NCBI GenBank assembly: GCA_020746835.1 | Contig: JAGPNK010000001.1 | Location: 3,596,001 to 3,660,000 of the forward strand | Length of the DNA stretch: 64,000 bases | Direction: 5' to 3' | Origin: Stachybotrys elegans | Taxonomy: Eukaryota; Ascomycota; Sordariomycetes; Hypocreales; Stachybotryaceae | Part shown: positions 33,770 to 44,577 of the stretch, one piece after another | Position numbering within the stretch: the first letter of the stretch is position 1 | Layout of the letters: each line of letters opens with the position of its first letter | The notes under the pieces: model-generated | Seen by the model: the letters and a program-made list of their open reading frames with translations, nothing else | Told to the model about the DNA's origin: nothing | Database searches by the model: none | Program-made: the position numbers and the translations under genes

Positions 33770-34440
33770 TTATTACTAGTATCTCTAGCTCTAGTAATAA
33801 TACTTTAGCACAAGAGAGAATAAATAAGGAGAGACAATTTCCTATAGAATTGTTTACTAATATAAATAAAGCTCTATAAGCCAGAGATTAATATAAGTAG
33901 TAAAGGATAAATAAAGTTATTATATATATGCTAAGTGCTATAGAAGATATATAAAGCTATTATAAGGTTAGCTAAAAGCCTTATATAGTAGTATAATCTA
34001 GGCCTTACAGTTAGAAAAGTAATATTAAAGAAGGAAAAAAAGAAGGCTTAAAGAGCTTAGTAGTATAAAGGCAGAATATACTATAAAGCTAGATATCTAC
34101 TAGCTATTTATATCTAGTAAATACCTTATAGTATTATAAAGGTATTTTTAGAAGTATTAGTAACTATACCTACCTAAAATAACCTTATAAACTACCTTTT
34201 TATAGTATATAATAAGGTTATACTCTAAGGACCTATTTTTGACTAGTTTTATTTATATACCTATATATATATTATACTATAAATAAGCTTTAAATACCCT
34301 ATTAACCATAATAAAGCTAGTAATATACTAATAACTATACTACTAACTACTAGTAAAATAAAGAAAGCTAAGGCACTAGGCCACTAGATTAGTAAAGGAC
34401 TAGCTAGAAAGCTATAAGGTATTAGCTAATTGCTCTCTAT
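33770..34440 (+). pseudogene. Extra 3' reading frame of the Gypsy element
   Basis: Between pol and the 3' LTR, one plus-strand frame stays in register for several hundred bases, interrupted only by TAA and TAG (none TGA in the stretch I read). That is the signature of C-to-T change at CAA/CAG in a former coding region. Readable fragments include SSSNNTLAQERINKERQFPI and KSNIKEGKKEGLKSLVV. I do not recognise the protein. It may be an accessory ORF of this lineage or captured sequence. Confidence 0.5.
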
Positions 34441-34474
34441 ACCTAAGGATAGGTATATAGAAGGGAGGGTAGCC

Positions 34475-34825
34475 TATTATAGGCCTAGACTAAAAGGGGG
34501 TGCCTAAGGCTGCTATAGTAGCTATAGGTGAGGAATATAGCTAAGGAACAGTATATAAGAGCTACTATTTAGCAGCAAAAGCAAAGCTATTCATATAGCC
34601 AGAATAATAATAGTATAGAATACCTTTATATTCTAACCTAGCTGTGCTAGGGTTGTAATATAGTAGCTAGATAATAGTATAAATAGCCTAAAACCTTGCT
34701 CTTTTAGAGAAAGGAGGGGTAAAGAATAATTAGTATCTATTAGGTAACCTACCTTTAAGCTTACTATATATCTCCTGCTAGACATCCTTCCGCTCTATTT
34801 ACTCTCCTATCCCGCTACTATTACA
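34475..34825 (+). repeat. 3' LTR of the Gypsy element
   Basis: 351 bp, aligned end to end with the 5' LTR without evident length change. It starts TATTATAGGCC where the 5' copy has TGTCACGGGCC (transitions only) and ends TATTACA. A purine-rich tract (AGAAGGGAGGG) lies just upstream, as expected for plus-strand priming. Confidence 0.93.
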
Positions 34826-35750
34826 CTTAATTAGGTAGATTTGGTAGTATTATTAAGGATAGTACTAAACTGGCTTTAAAAACAAGGTATTTACTATAGA
34901 AAGACACTAGAATGTTTATTTCTTACTAAAATTAGAGTAAAAAATAGACTAGCTTTTGTAAAGCAATGAATTAATTAGATTAATAAAGAGTAAAAGCATT
35001 GGTTTTTTTTTAATAAGGTTATAATTGCTTATAGTAATAGTTAAAAATATAGCTAAGTCTTTTATAATAAAGTATATATTTTTAAAATGCTATAACTTTC
35101 TTAATTAATAAAATATAGAAAAGTAAATTATATCTTAAGAATGTATAGACTAAGATAATTCTAATAAGATATTCAAAAATATTCTAGACTATATTTAGTA
35201 TTAATAATTACTTAAGTTTAATCTTATTTAAAGAGGACTTAAACTTACTAAAGTATAGTATTATAGGCTATATGATTTAGGCCTGCCTTAAAGAAAACCT
35301 TCTAATAGTACTATCTCTAGGGGCTCTATTTTAGTAAGATAATACTTCTATATATATATATACTGCTATTTAAGATTGACTATAGGAATAGGTAGAAAAG
35401 AATGGAATTACTATTATAGAGTAGCTAGTATATTCTTCTAACCTTAATTCTATAGAAAATCTATAGGCTTTATTTAAAAAGGCTATTTATAAGGTATATT
35501 CTAAACTAGTAGTTTATTTTTAGTTAAACTTTACTATGGAAAGGCTCTATATTACTGTATTTAAGGCCTAGAAGAGCCTTTAATAAAACCTAATAAAGTA
35601 CTTTATTCTAATAATAAGGTACTAGTGCCAAGCTGTAATTGATATAAAGGGATAGTATATAAAGTACTAGCTATAGTAATATATATATTATTTAAAAGCT
35701 TGAGTTTTAAATATTTTACTCTCTAAGTCCTATAAGGATTGGATTAATAT
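34826..35750 (+). pseudogene. Tc1/mariner transposase, catalytic part
   Basis: Resumes after CTTAA at 34826-34830. Fragments include NRLAFVKQ followed by KHWFFF (before the second catalytic Asp) and the hallmark third-Asp block near 35435-35470. There it reads SNLNSIENL instead of the family's SPDLNPIENLW, so the catalytic Asp is Asn through G-to-A, and both Pro are Ser through C-to-T. Multiple TAA/TAG codons and at least one frame change break the gene. Confidence 0.85.
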
Positions 35751-35823
35751 TTATAATGTTGTGTTTAATTGAAGATATAGGGGATATAATGTGCTAGGGT
35801 AGTATTAAGGGAGGCCAAACCTA

Positions 35824-35850
35824 AGACTGATTACTTTTTTCACCTCACTG
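35824..35850 (-). repeat. Right terminal inverted repeat of the Tc1/mariner element
   Basis: Reverse complement begins CAGTGAGGTGAAAAAAGTAATC and matches the left end except for three transitions. It is followed by target TA at 35851-35852. Confidence 0.93.
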
Positions 35851-35852
35851 TA

Positions 35853-36174
35853 TATAACAGCAGACAGTGGCAGAAGAGTCCAACCGCCTTGTAACAGAGG
35901 GTATTCCCCTGCTCATCTCTGGAGTGTCTGCCGACACATTAGCCGGCTCGTCGTGGCGCTTGCCCTTTACAAGGCGTTTCCGTCCTTCTTAGAAGCTTAC
36001 CCCACTGAGCCGAGCCTCGGCTCAAGCAAGCTGTAAGCTACAAGCTGCAGCGCGCGGCCAACTTCCCTCCACCCTCTGCCGATACAGGAGCACATCTTCC
36101 TAGACTTTTCCTCTCTCCCCAATTTCCAATTGTCCGTCTAAAGTTCGAGTTTACATCTGCAACCACATCCCATC
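35853..36174. other. Remaining promoter of the hydratase gene
   Basis: Only 322 bp of ordinary DNA separate the transposon end from the ATG at 36175. It is GC-rich near 36010-36080 and CT-rich near 36090-36130. Any upstream control elements farther away are now 9 kb distant. Confidence 0.6.
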
Positions 36175-37168
36175 ATGTCTGGTCCTGGTGTCGGCTTCCA
36201 ATACCCAGCCCAAGAGGTATCTTGGCTGAAGCGCGATGTGCTTCTCTTCGCCAACACCATCGGCTGCACGGCCGAAGAGCTGCACTTCCTCTACGAGCTG
36301 CACCCCAAGTTCAGCGTCTTCCCTACGTATCCCCTGATCCTGCGTAAGTCGGCTCCTTCCTGCCGTTCCTTGCGGCCTTGTTTGGCGAGCGTGCTGACCA
36401 TTGATAGCGTTCAAGGGCAACAGCCAAGAGGTCATTGACTTTTACGCATCTCAGAAGGCCGTCAAGATCCCCGACGTCCCCGAGTTCGACTACGCGCGCG
36501 TCGTCGATGGCCAGCGCAAGATCGAGATGTTCAAGCCCCTCCCTACCACCTCGGCTGGCAGCAAGTTCGAGTGGCGCACCACTGTTGTCGGAGTCTACGA
36601 CAAGGGCCGCCCTGGCTCTGTCGTCGAGACCAAGGCGGACCTGGTCGAGGTCGGCACCGGCGACGTCTACTCAAGCGTCACCACGAGCTCCTTCTTCGTC
36701 GCCCAGGGCAACTGGGGCGGACCCAAGGGCCCGGCAACGGAGAACTTCCCGCCGCCCAAGGGCAAAAAGCCCGACGTGGTCATTGAGCACCAGACAAACA
36801 GGCAGTCGGCTCTGCTGTACCGCCTCAACGGCGACTACAACCCGCTCCACGCGACGCCCGAGCCCGGTGCCAAGATGGGCTTTGGCGGCGATATCATGCA
36901 CGGCCTGTACTCGTGGAACATGACCTGCCGCGCGCTGCTTCACGCCCTCGGCGGCAGCGACCCCGCCAACATCAAGGAGTACCAGGCTCGCTTCGCCAGC
37001 CCCGTGCTCCCGGGCAACAAGCTCATCATCTCGGCGTGGCGGACCGGCGAGATCAAGGACGGCTGGGAGGAGGTGAGGTTCACGGTTCAGGTTGATGGAG
37101 GCAAGCTGTGCCTATCCAACGGTCGGGCCCTGATGAAATGCACCGGTGTTGGCAACAGCAAACTGTAA
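36175..37168 (+). CDS. Peroxisomal 2-enoyl-CoA hydratase 2 (MaoC / hot-dog family)
   Basis: Two exons, 36175-36343 and 36408-37168; the intron is 64 nt and the product 309 aa. The N-terminal half is the degenerate hot-dog domain. The C-terminal half carries the hydratase-2 motif RLNGDYNPLHATPEPGA (Asp199 and His204 as the catalytic pair), followed by FGGDIMHGLYSW. The protein ends in NSKL, a peroxisomal targeting signal type 1. It hydrates trans-2-enoyl-CoA to (3R)-hydroxyacyl-CoA in peroxisomal beta-oxidation. It corresponds to the hydratase part of the multifunctional enzyme Fox2 as a stand-alone protein. The gene starts 322 bp from a degraded transposon island, but its coding sequence shows no damage. 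Confidence 0.93.
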
Positions 37169-37510
37169 ATGTTTTATATGTGTTTGGATAGCTTTTTTTT
37201 TTTTTTCCTTCGGAGAAATGACGAGCAATAAATGTGCCTACCCTGGGGCTCTCGCTGCGGCTTCACCTTTCCATGTCTCATCTGAATAAGGAAACTGAAT
37301 ATCAAAATTCACGATATCGTATTGACTTGTTTGATTTTTCATAAAGCGTACCATTTTCTTTCGTTTCTGATATTTGTACGTGTGGATTGAGTTGGGTGGG
37401 TGGAATGGTCGTGACAAAATTATAGCGGTCGCTACCTAGTTAATCCGTCACTTCAGTCAAAGGTGATTGCCTCATCTTCACCCTCACACACCGAGCACCC
37501 GACACGCGAT
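37169..37510. other. Intergenic region, no gene seen
   Basis: 3' UTR of the hydratase, with a long T run at 37193-37206, and the short promoter of the TBCE gene. Confidence 0.6.
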
Positions 37511-39345
37511 ATGGTACAGTCTCACCACATCGGGCAACGTTTATCCTACGATGGCGCTCTCTGCACCGTCAGATACATCGGCGAGGTCGCAGGCCAGAGC
37601 GGCAGCTGGCTAGGAGTAGAATGGGACGACGCATCTCGTGGCAAGCACAATGGCTCTCACAAAGGGACTCGGTATTTCGCCTGTACGACTGCCCTCGCAA
37701 CTGTACTTTATGACCTTGTCTGATGAAAGGAATTACAGGCGTCTCAAATGCTCCCACTGCCGCCTCTTTCGTGCGGCCTACGCGGCCAGCCGACAAGCCG
37801 CAGAGCTTCATCAAGGCGCTGCACGAAAAGTATGCATCCGAACCGCTGGAGGAGGAGACGAAGCCACAGGCTCGGATTATCATCTCGGGAACCAAGGTGG
37901 CCGAGGAGATGGGCTTCGACAAGATCCGCCGGAAGCTGGCGCAGGTCAAGGAGCTCAAGATTGTGCTCCTGGACGGGTTGCGCATCGACACCCCCACCAG
38001 CGGCGAAGATGCGGCTATCGCTGACACGTGCCCGAGCATCAAGCAGCTCGACATGAGCAGGAATCTCCTTGAGAGCCTGGATACGGTGGAGGCTATTTGC
38101 CGTGAGCTTCCTGCTCTGAAAATTCTACGGCTGAGGTACGTGGTGGTTGTCATGAGGAGCGGTGACTTCTGGTTAACATGATTGCTTCAAAGTGGAAATC
38201 GATTCGCTCACATTAGCGAGGACGAAACGCCCACCTCTGGGGAGTCTGCTTTCAAACACGTGGAAGAGATATCCCTGGAGGAGAACTTTCTCGGCTGGGA
38301 AGGTCTCTGCAAAATCGCAAGGAAATGCCCTTCGCTGGCTACCATGAACGTTGGAACAAACCAACTCTCCCTGCTGCCAGCGGTAAACTACCTCCATTTA
38401 TCCTCGACACTGACGTCCATCAACCTTGAATTCAATGAATTCACCACTCTCTGGGGCCTTGGAGGTCTCCAGGGCCTGCATAGCCTCCGTGACCTACACC
38501 TCAAGGGCAACAACATCTCGGAACTGGCGCCAGAGGGTTCAGAGGCGCCCATATTCCCCAACTCGCTGCAGTTCCTCGACCTCTCCTACAACAACGTCCA
38601 GAGCTGGGGCTTTGTGGACCGTCTATCCACCCACTTCCCTGGCCTCGCGGCGCTGCGGCTCACCCACAACCCTGTGTACGATAAACATGAGACGGACTCC
38701 AAGGCGTCATCGTCTGAGGAGACGCACATGTTCACTGTGGCACGCATCGCTGGCCTCAAGTCTCTGAACTTTACACACATAACCCACGCGGACAGGACGA
38801 ACGCGGAGATGTTCTATCTCTCGCGTATTGCTCGGCAGCTCGCGGGGGTGCCAGAGTCCGCCGAGACACCAGTGCTAGCTCAGCACCCCAGATACGCGGA
38901 GTTATGCGAGGTTTATGGCGAGCCATACATCAACCGCCAGCAGGAGGTCAATCCCTCATTCTTGGAGGCGAGACTGGTCAGGGTGACCTTCCACCGCTCG
39001 GACGGAGATACGAAGACGACGAGGATACCGAAGTCGTCCGACATCTATGCCGTTAAAGGCATAGCGGGGAGGCTTTTTGGGCTGCAACCGCTAACGCTCA
39101 GGCTAGTCTGGGAGACAGGCGAGTGGGACCCGGTGGGTGGTTTCGATGACAAGGACGGCGACAGCAGCGACGAGGAGGATCTGGACGCCGTGGGCGTGGG
39201 CAAGCTACTCGACACTGACCTCGACGAGGATGCAGAGAAGACGGCCGGGCGGTGGGTGAAGCGTGAGGTGGTACTGAAGGATGGACCACGGCAGCTGGGA
39301 TATTGCGTCGATGGTCTAAACGTCATGATCCGCATAGAAGTCTGA
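37511..39345 (+). CDS. Tubulin-folding cofactor E
   Basis: Three exons, 37511-37682, 37739-38135 and 38193-39345; introns are 56 and 57 nt, and the product is 573 aa. It binds alpha-tubulin with the other cofactors and helps build or dissociate tubulin heterodimers. The N-terminal CAP-Gly domain contains SWLGVEWDDASRGKHNGSHKG (GKHNG is the alpha-tubulin-tail-binding loop). Leucine-rich repeats run from about residue 140 to 380 (KQLDMSRNLLESLD, LHLKGNNISELAP, LQFLDLSYNNVQSW). The C-terminal region (about 455-573) fits the ubiquitin-like domain. Domain order is that of TBCE / yeast Pac2 / fission yeast Alp21. An acidic insert (DKDGDSSDEEDLDA) sits in the Ubl region. Confidence 0.94.
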
Positions 39346-39871
39346 CGAACGCGGGAATGAAGTAAAAAAAAATTCCAAAGGTCATATCCCACCTTCATGT
39401 CTCAGGTACCCGATTCCTGGCGCTCATGGACATGTGAGGTTTGCTGATAGCATTGCCGGAGATAACACACAGTTGATCGCGAGGCTAATCTGCGAACCAG
39501 AGAGACTGACGCCATTGATATATGTGGAGGTAACGTCAGTGAGCAGCACATATGCCAGCGCCAGATACCTGGTTTTGCCCCTGGAGATAGTCGGAGCGCG
39601 AAACCGGCCCGCAGCGTAGTTCCTCCATGGTATGCGGACCGGCGTTAGGGCATGCCGGTCCTCGCCATTGGGTCATCGATTTATCTCCGTACATAATCCA
39701 ACTTATCATTCAGAGATATCATTAATGATGGCCAAATCTAGAGCTTCATGGTATATAACCTTGAGATAGCCCATCCTGGAATTGCATTCTGGAACGAAAA
39801 CATCAACAGTAACTCTGACAGACTCATCTTGATCGCTATATTCCGACTTCACTAGCAGCACAACCATCACA
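39346..39871. other. Intergenic region, no gene seen
   Basis: 3' UTR of the TBCE gene and promoter of the aldo/keto reductase gene, with a TATA box at 39752. No other structure noted. Confidence 0.6.
39752..39758 (+). promoter_or_regulatory. TATA box of the aldo/keto reductase gene
   Basis: TATATAA, 113 bp upstream of the ATG at 39872. Confidence 0.5.
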
Positions 39872-40984
39872 ATGACTACCATCATGAATAAATCCGTTGG
39901 CCAAATTGGTTTCGGGCTTATGGGTTAGTATCAGGCACTTGACCTCACTTCACGGATAAAAAAATGTTCTGACAGTCGTCCTCGTAGGGTTGAGCTGGCG
40001 ACCCGACCCTCCGCCACTGGAGCAGGCCATAGAGACACTCAAGGCTGCCTACAACAAGGGCAGCTACCTGTGGAACGGCGCTGAATTCTACGGTACACCC
40101 GAGTACAACAGCATGACGATAATCAGGCACTACTTTGAGAAGTACCCGGAGGATGCAGAAAAGGTCGTCATCATCATCAAGGGAGGCGCGGGTCTCACCT
40201 CCAGAGACCTAGATGGATCACCTGAGGGAATTCGCAGGTCCATCGATAATATCCTTGCGCAGCTCGGCGGCAAGAAGAAGCTCGACCTCTTCAGCATTGC
40301 CCGCCGGGATCACAAAAACCCTTGGGACGTGACCCTCAACACCATCAAGAAGGAATACATTGACACGGGCAAGATTGGCGGCTTTTCTCTCTCCGAGTGC
40401 AGCGCCGACACCGTCGAGCAGGCTGCCAAGATTCTTCCTGTCCACGGCGCTGAGGTGGAGCTGAGCATGTTCACGCCAGATATTCTGAACAACGGCATTG
40501 CTGCGGCATGCGCCAAGTACAACATCCCCATCGTGGCATACTCGCCGCTGGGACGAGGTGTGAGTTTAAACCAACCCGCCAGCGTATCATCGTCCATCAC
40601 TGACAAGTACGGGAATAGATCTTGACGGGCCGATTCAAGGGGATCGCTGACGTTGTGCCTGGATCCGTAGGCAGCCGAATGCCCAGGCTCCAAGCAGAGA
40701 CGATAGAGCATAACCTGAAGCTGACGCAGCAACTCGAGACTCTGGCGGAGAAGAAGGGATGCTCTACGGGTCAGCTCGCAATCGCATGGGCCGTGGCTGT
40801 GGGCAAGCAGCCCGGCCAGCCCCCCGTCATCCCGATCCCGGGAGCGTCCTCCGTCAAGCACGCGGAGGAGAACCTGACAGCCGTGGAACTGACGGAGGAG
40901 GAGTACAAAACGATCGCCGACATGGTCAACAACTTCAAGCCGGCTGGTGGTCGATACCCCCAGGGCGCACACGTCAACACCTAA
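39872..40984 (+). CDS. Aldo/keto reductase, pyridoxal reductase (YakC/Plr1) type
   Basis: Three exons, 39872-39923, 39988-40559 and 40619-40984; introns are 64 and 59 nt, and the product is 329 aa. The first junction restores GFGLMGLSWRPDPPP, the start typical of the fission yeast pyridoxal reductase group, which reduces pyridoxal to pyridoxine with NADPH. The TIM barrel has the catalytic Tyr in NGAEFYG, Lys in VVIIIKGG, then IVAYSPLGRG and the NADPH-binding PVIPIPGASSVKHAEENL near the C terminus. The usual catalytic Asp before the Tyr block is Asn here (WNGAEFYG), and the usual His region reads SIARRDHK. The Asn may be normal for this subgroup, but the second difference should be compared with orthologues. 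Confidence 0.88.
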
Positions 40985-41661
40985 GCCGCGACCCAGGCCG
41001 CAGAGCGGTACGCCGTGGCGGGTCTATGGCCAATGATTAGTATATTGAACATGAAATACGTTTGAATATACCAAGGGGTTTGGAGGGGAACACAGTCAGC
41101 GTGAAGTTGTCTGCATGCAGTCGAGATGACCCTGAGAATTGCAGAATTCATAAAATGAATCCATCATTGTGTTGTGCTGGATACTAATTTTTTTTTTTTT
41201 TTTGTTTTTTGGAACGTACCTTGTGAAATATATGCACCTCATCGCCTCAAAGCAGATCTGCTTCATGGCATTGCCGAATCAATTCTTGTCCGATAATTTG
41301 GAAAGCAAAGTACTCAGCCAAGACAGTCGGCGAGGAAGAATTCTGCTGCGGTTTTAAAGGCGCCCCATAAGGCATTTGGAGCACGTGACTTACACTCGTT
41401 CTCTTGGCATTGTAAGTCAACGACATGAACAACATCCAGGAGACTCGCTTCCGTCATCAATGAGGAAAATGTATACTAGGCATGGAATTGCTATGATACA
41501 AGTTTCTTTTTTGGCAGTCCATGAGTTTATACAGTATGAATGCCTCAAGAGAGAATTACACGTAATAAAGTAAGACATGTCGTATTAAACGCCCGCCAGT
41601 GGAAGAAGACGAAGATGAAACAGGAGGAGGAAGAAGAAGAAGAAGAAGAAGAAGGTATCAA
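40985..41661. other. Intergenic region between convergent genes
   Basis: Shared 3' region of the aldo/keto reductase (plus) and dynein intermediate chain (minus). It contains a T run at 41189-41203 and a GAA/GGA microsatellite at 41623-41654. No gene seen. Confidence 0.6.
41623..41654 (+). repeat. (GGA/GAA)n microsatellite
   Basis: Purine triplet run ending 8 bp from the dynein intermediate chain stop codon, on the antisense strand of its 3' UTR. Confidence 0.85.
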
Positions 41662-43791
41662 TTACACCACTACCGCGCCGTTGACTCCCACCGCCTCAAC
41701 GCGGCTCACCAGCTTCTTCATGTTAGTCCACTCCTCGCTCTTCAGGCTCTCCTTGCCACCTAGGCCGCCAGCCACCTCGAAAACCGTCAGGGCGCCGCTG
41801 ATACCGCCCGTCGCCAGGCGCTTGCCATCGTTTGGCTCCCACGCCACCTTGTTGAGGCTCTTGGAGAGCATGGACCTGCCCTCCTGGCGGACGCTCGGCG
41901 AGATCCTCGACACCGGCTCCTCGGTCTCCACGGAAATGTCCCACAGCTCGAGCCAGCCGGCGCCGTCTACGAGGGCAAAGACGCTGGGCTTCACCGGCGA
42001 CCATTTGGCATCGTAGACGACGTCCTCGCGCACAAAGTCGATGAGCGGCGAGATGTTGCCGTCGCCGGCCCCGATCGTCGATGTCGCGGCGGGCGCGCGA
42101 ACCTTCCACAGCTTGACGCTCCAGTCGAGCGACGAGGACAGCACCAAGTCGCCCAGGTCCACGGGGCCCCTGGCTGGGTGGAAGTCCACGGACATGACGG
42201 GTGCTGTATGGCCTCGGTAGCTGATCTTCTTGTCCACGCCGGCCTTGGCTCCCGCGCGGTCGTAGCGGTGGCATGGGAAGATGGTGCCCTCCTCACTACC
42301 AACGAGGAAGAAGGTAGGGTCAGTCTGAGGAAAAGACAGGCACGTGGGGCTGACGTCCTCGACGGCAACCTTGGCTTGTGTCGGGTTCTTGAGCTCCAGC
42401 AGCTCCTGGGGCTGAGCAAAAACATCCATGCTCCAGCCACAGACCACGCCGTCTGTGGAGCACGAGATGATGTTGTTGGCGTTCTGTGTGCCGACAATGT
42501 CAACCGAGTAGATGGGGTGGGCGTGGCCAAAGCCCGTCAGCGGCGTCTTTTGGATCGGTGCAGCCTTCGCTCTCGTGTCCCAGAGCAGCACTTGGCCACT
42601 GTACGAGCCGCCGATGATCAGGTTGGGGTGGTAGGGCGAGAATTTGGCGGTAAGAATGTCCGACTGCGCAGTAAAGACGTATTCCGGGCGGTCATGCATG
42701 TGGATGTTCCACACCTGGACAAGTCCATCGGGTTCATGAGGCGCTGTGGGGTTCTTGGTGTAGGATGCAAGCACAAGCTCGCTGAACTTGGGCGAGAAAT
42801 CAATGCAGCTGATCATTCGCTTCTTAGACCAACGATCGTCGAAGAACTGGGCCACCTCCTTCACCCGATGCCTGCCGCGACCTCCTGTGTTACCGCTCTC
42901 TTCGTCCTCTTCGTCGTGATCCTGGCCTTGCAGCGCATAGTCGGTTAGAATATCGTAGATCTCCTGGTCGAGCGCCCTCTCGATAACCTTGGTCGACTTC
43001 TCGAGGAAGTCGACAAACTCGTCCGACTTTGTTACGGCCTGCAGCTCCTCGGTCGTGAGATCTCTGGAGGGGTAGTTTTGTGAGGACAGGTTGTTGCCTG
43101 TGCCACTTCCGTTGGCAAAGAACTCTTTGGCAGCACGTATCTCCTCCTCCATCTCTTCCCGAATCTTCTGCCGCAGCTCCTCCTCCCGGTCCCTCTCCCT
43201 CCTGCTCATCCGCTTGCTGGGCGTGGCGGTGGTTCCCGGCAGGTCGTCGGCCTCTGACAATATCGACTGCGCCCTCGGCCTTGGAGGAGACGTCCATTCC
43301 TCTGTTGTTTGCACACCCTTGCTATATGAGAATACCTCTTTGACAGGAGATGGCGGGCACTCGTATACGGTCGTCAACGGCGCTGTGCTGAGGCTAGGAG
43401 GCGGTGCTGCCGGTGCCTGCGATGTGACATCGGAGGCGCCGTTGCTAATCTCCTCTGCGCTGAGGACGCTGTTTGGCCTACTGCCACGCAGGCCTGGAGA
43501 CTGGGATCCGGGGGTCGAGCCGGGTCGAGGGTCTCTCATGATCTCCTCTATGATGGACTCGATCTTTCGGCGGTTGTCCTCCCTCTTGGGGCTCGAGGAT
43601 GCTACCTATCACAAACGACGTCGTCAGCCAATAGTAGAGCGCCTGGGTCGAGCTGGAAGACCAACGGCATCGCCAGGACCGCCAATGCTAGTGCGGCCGG
43701 TCGCGGACTGGCTTGCTCGAAGCTCTCTCTGCCGCTTAAGCTCTGCGAGCTTCGCCCGCTTGGCGAGGATTTCTTCACGGCGTTGCTGCAT
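41662..43791 (-). CDS. Cytoplasmic dynein intermediate chain
   Basis: Minus strand, two exons: 43791-43666 (42 codons) and 43605-41662. The 60-nt intron runs GTTGGT...GATAG with branch site GGCTGAC, and the product is 689 aa. It links the dynein heavy chain to dynactin and light chains for retrograde transport and nuclear migration. The start MQQRREEILAKRAKLAELKR is the conserved charged helix that binds p150Glued. KGVQTTEEW, at about residue 138, resembles an LC8 light-chain-binding motif. REERDREE-like charged helices follow (about 170-210). The C-terminal half (about 300-689) is a WD40 propeller, with repeats such as VQVWNIH, VLLWDTR, VKLWKVR and LELWDIS. Confidence 0.95.
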
Positions 43792-44577
43792 GTTGGCGGT
43801 TGCGCAATCCCATCGCGGGACGGCCAGCGATTAATTGTGTGAAGCGATCGTTTCGAGGTAGCTGAAGTTACTGTCGTGATGTTGCTGCTTGGCTATCGGC
43901 GATGTGTTCTGAGGGTGGTCGGTTGGGTGATCCGTCGCGGAGCACTGGGTCGTATAATGTTGGTTGATATTGGGATTTCAGTTACTGATGCAGCACTTCG
44001 GCATCTGAAAGCTGTTGCGAGGTCCCCTGTGCAGCACAATTGCTTGACCCCTTGGGGAAATACAGATCCACAAGGATTAGTGGCTATCAACACACCAGCC
44101 TCACTTCCACCCCTGCATGAAGCACTCAGACGAAGATAGTAGAAAATGGCATAAAATATACTGGAGTACTCTAACACGAGTAAAGCAAAGCGAAGCAATA
44201 TGAATGCAGATCATTCGGATGAAACTGCTCCCAGCACGCGTTTTGCCATGCCAGCACATTAAAAAGAGTTGGATTATCCAGTATGAGCCTGCGCCACAGC
44301 ACCACAGCGACACGTGATTGGTGGCGGCTGGTTCCTGGGCGGATGGTGTGTCAGCTCAGGTACCAAGTACCTCGGAGCTCCCAGCCGCCAGTCGCATGCT
44401 AGGAAAAACTGCGACTTTTCCCGAGGACACTTGCAATTCTTCCTCTCGGAGCAGCAATTCACCTCGAGCCATTGGACCAGGGCCCATTGACAGTCGTTGT
44501 CAACGAAGCCGTCTTTCGCATCTCCCCATCTGCTCGATCCTCGTGTCTGCCGTGCGCTTCCGCCACCTCTCGACAAT
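43792..44577. other. Divergent promoter between dynein intermediate chain and ATP synthase e
   Basis: 786 bp shared upstream DNA between two housekeeping genes transcribed apart. No additional gene is supported. Confidence 0.6.

Larger units (their letters stand above)
26955..34825 (+). mobile_element. Ty3/Gypsy LTR retrotransposon (chromovirus type), RIP-degraded
   Basis: 7,871 bp, with two 351-bp LTRs and a 5-bp target duplication CTTAA (26950-26954 and 34826-34830). Order on the plus strand: LTR, gag remnant (about 27.8-28.6 kb), protease (LLDSG near 28745), reverse transcriptase (about 29.4-29.8 kb), RNase H (about 30.2-30.5 kb), integrase (about 31.3-32.0 kb), chromodomain (about 32.46-32.52 kb), an extra 3' reading frame (about 33.77-34.44 kb), a purine-rich tract (about 34460-34470), LTR. 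RT-RNase H-integrase order and a C-terminal chromodomain define a Ty3/Gypsy chromovirus. The element is hypermutated and carries a 203-bp insertion at 30618-30820. Confidence 0.95.
26568..35850 (+). mobile_element. Tc1/mariner DNA transposon, RIP-degraded and split by a Gypsy element
   Basis: The element has 27-bp terminal inverted repeats, 26568-26594 and 35824-35850. They share GAAAAAAGTAATCAGTCT and differ at three positions, all C/T or G/A. It is flanked by TA on both sides (26566-26567 and 35851-35852), the target duplication of this superfamily, and the ends read CAGTG as in impala-like fungal elements. Without the inserted retroelement and one copy of its duplication the transposon would be about 1.4 kb. 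Transposase remnants lie on both sides of the insertion. Stops are TAA/TAG, fitting C-to-T change of CAA/CAG and G-to-A change of TGG. Confidence 0.93.

Noticed and set aside
26640..35820. Alternative genetic code or mitochondrial/viral DNA as explanation of the AT-rich block
   Set aside because: TIRs, LTRs, target duplications and transition-only damage of known transposon domains explain the composition; the flanking nuclear genes use the standard code.
37463..37510. In-frame upstream ATG for the TBCE gene
   Set aside because: The added 16 residues are not typical of the family; CAP-Gly orthologues begin close to MVQSHHIGQRL.
42178..42948. 256-codon plus-strand open frame
   Set aside because: Antisense to the WD40 part of dynein intermediate chain, which has clear motifs on the minus strand.
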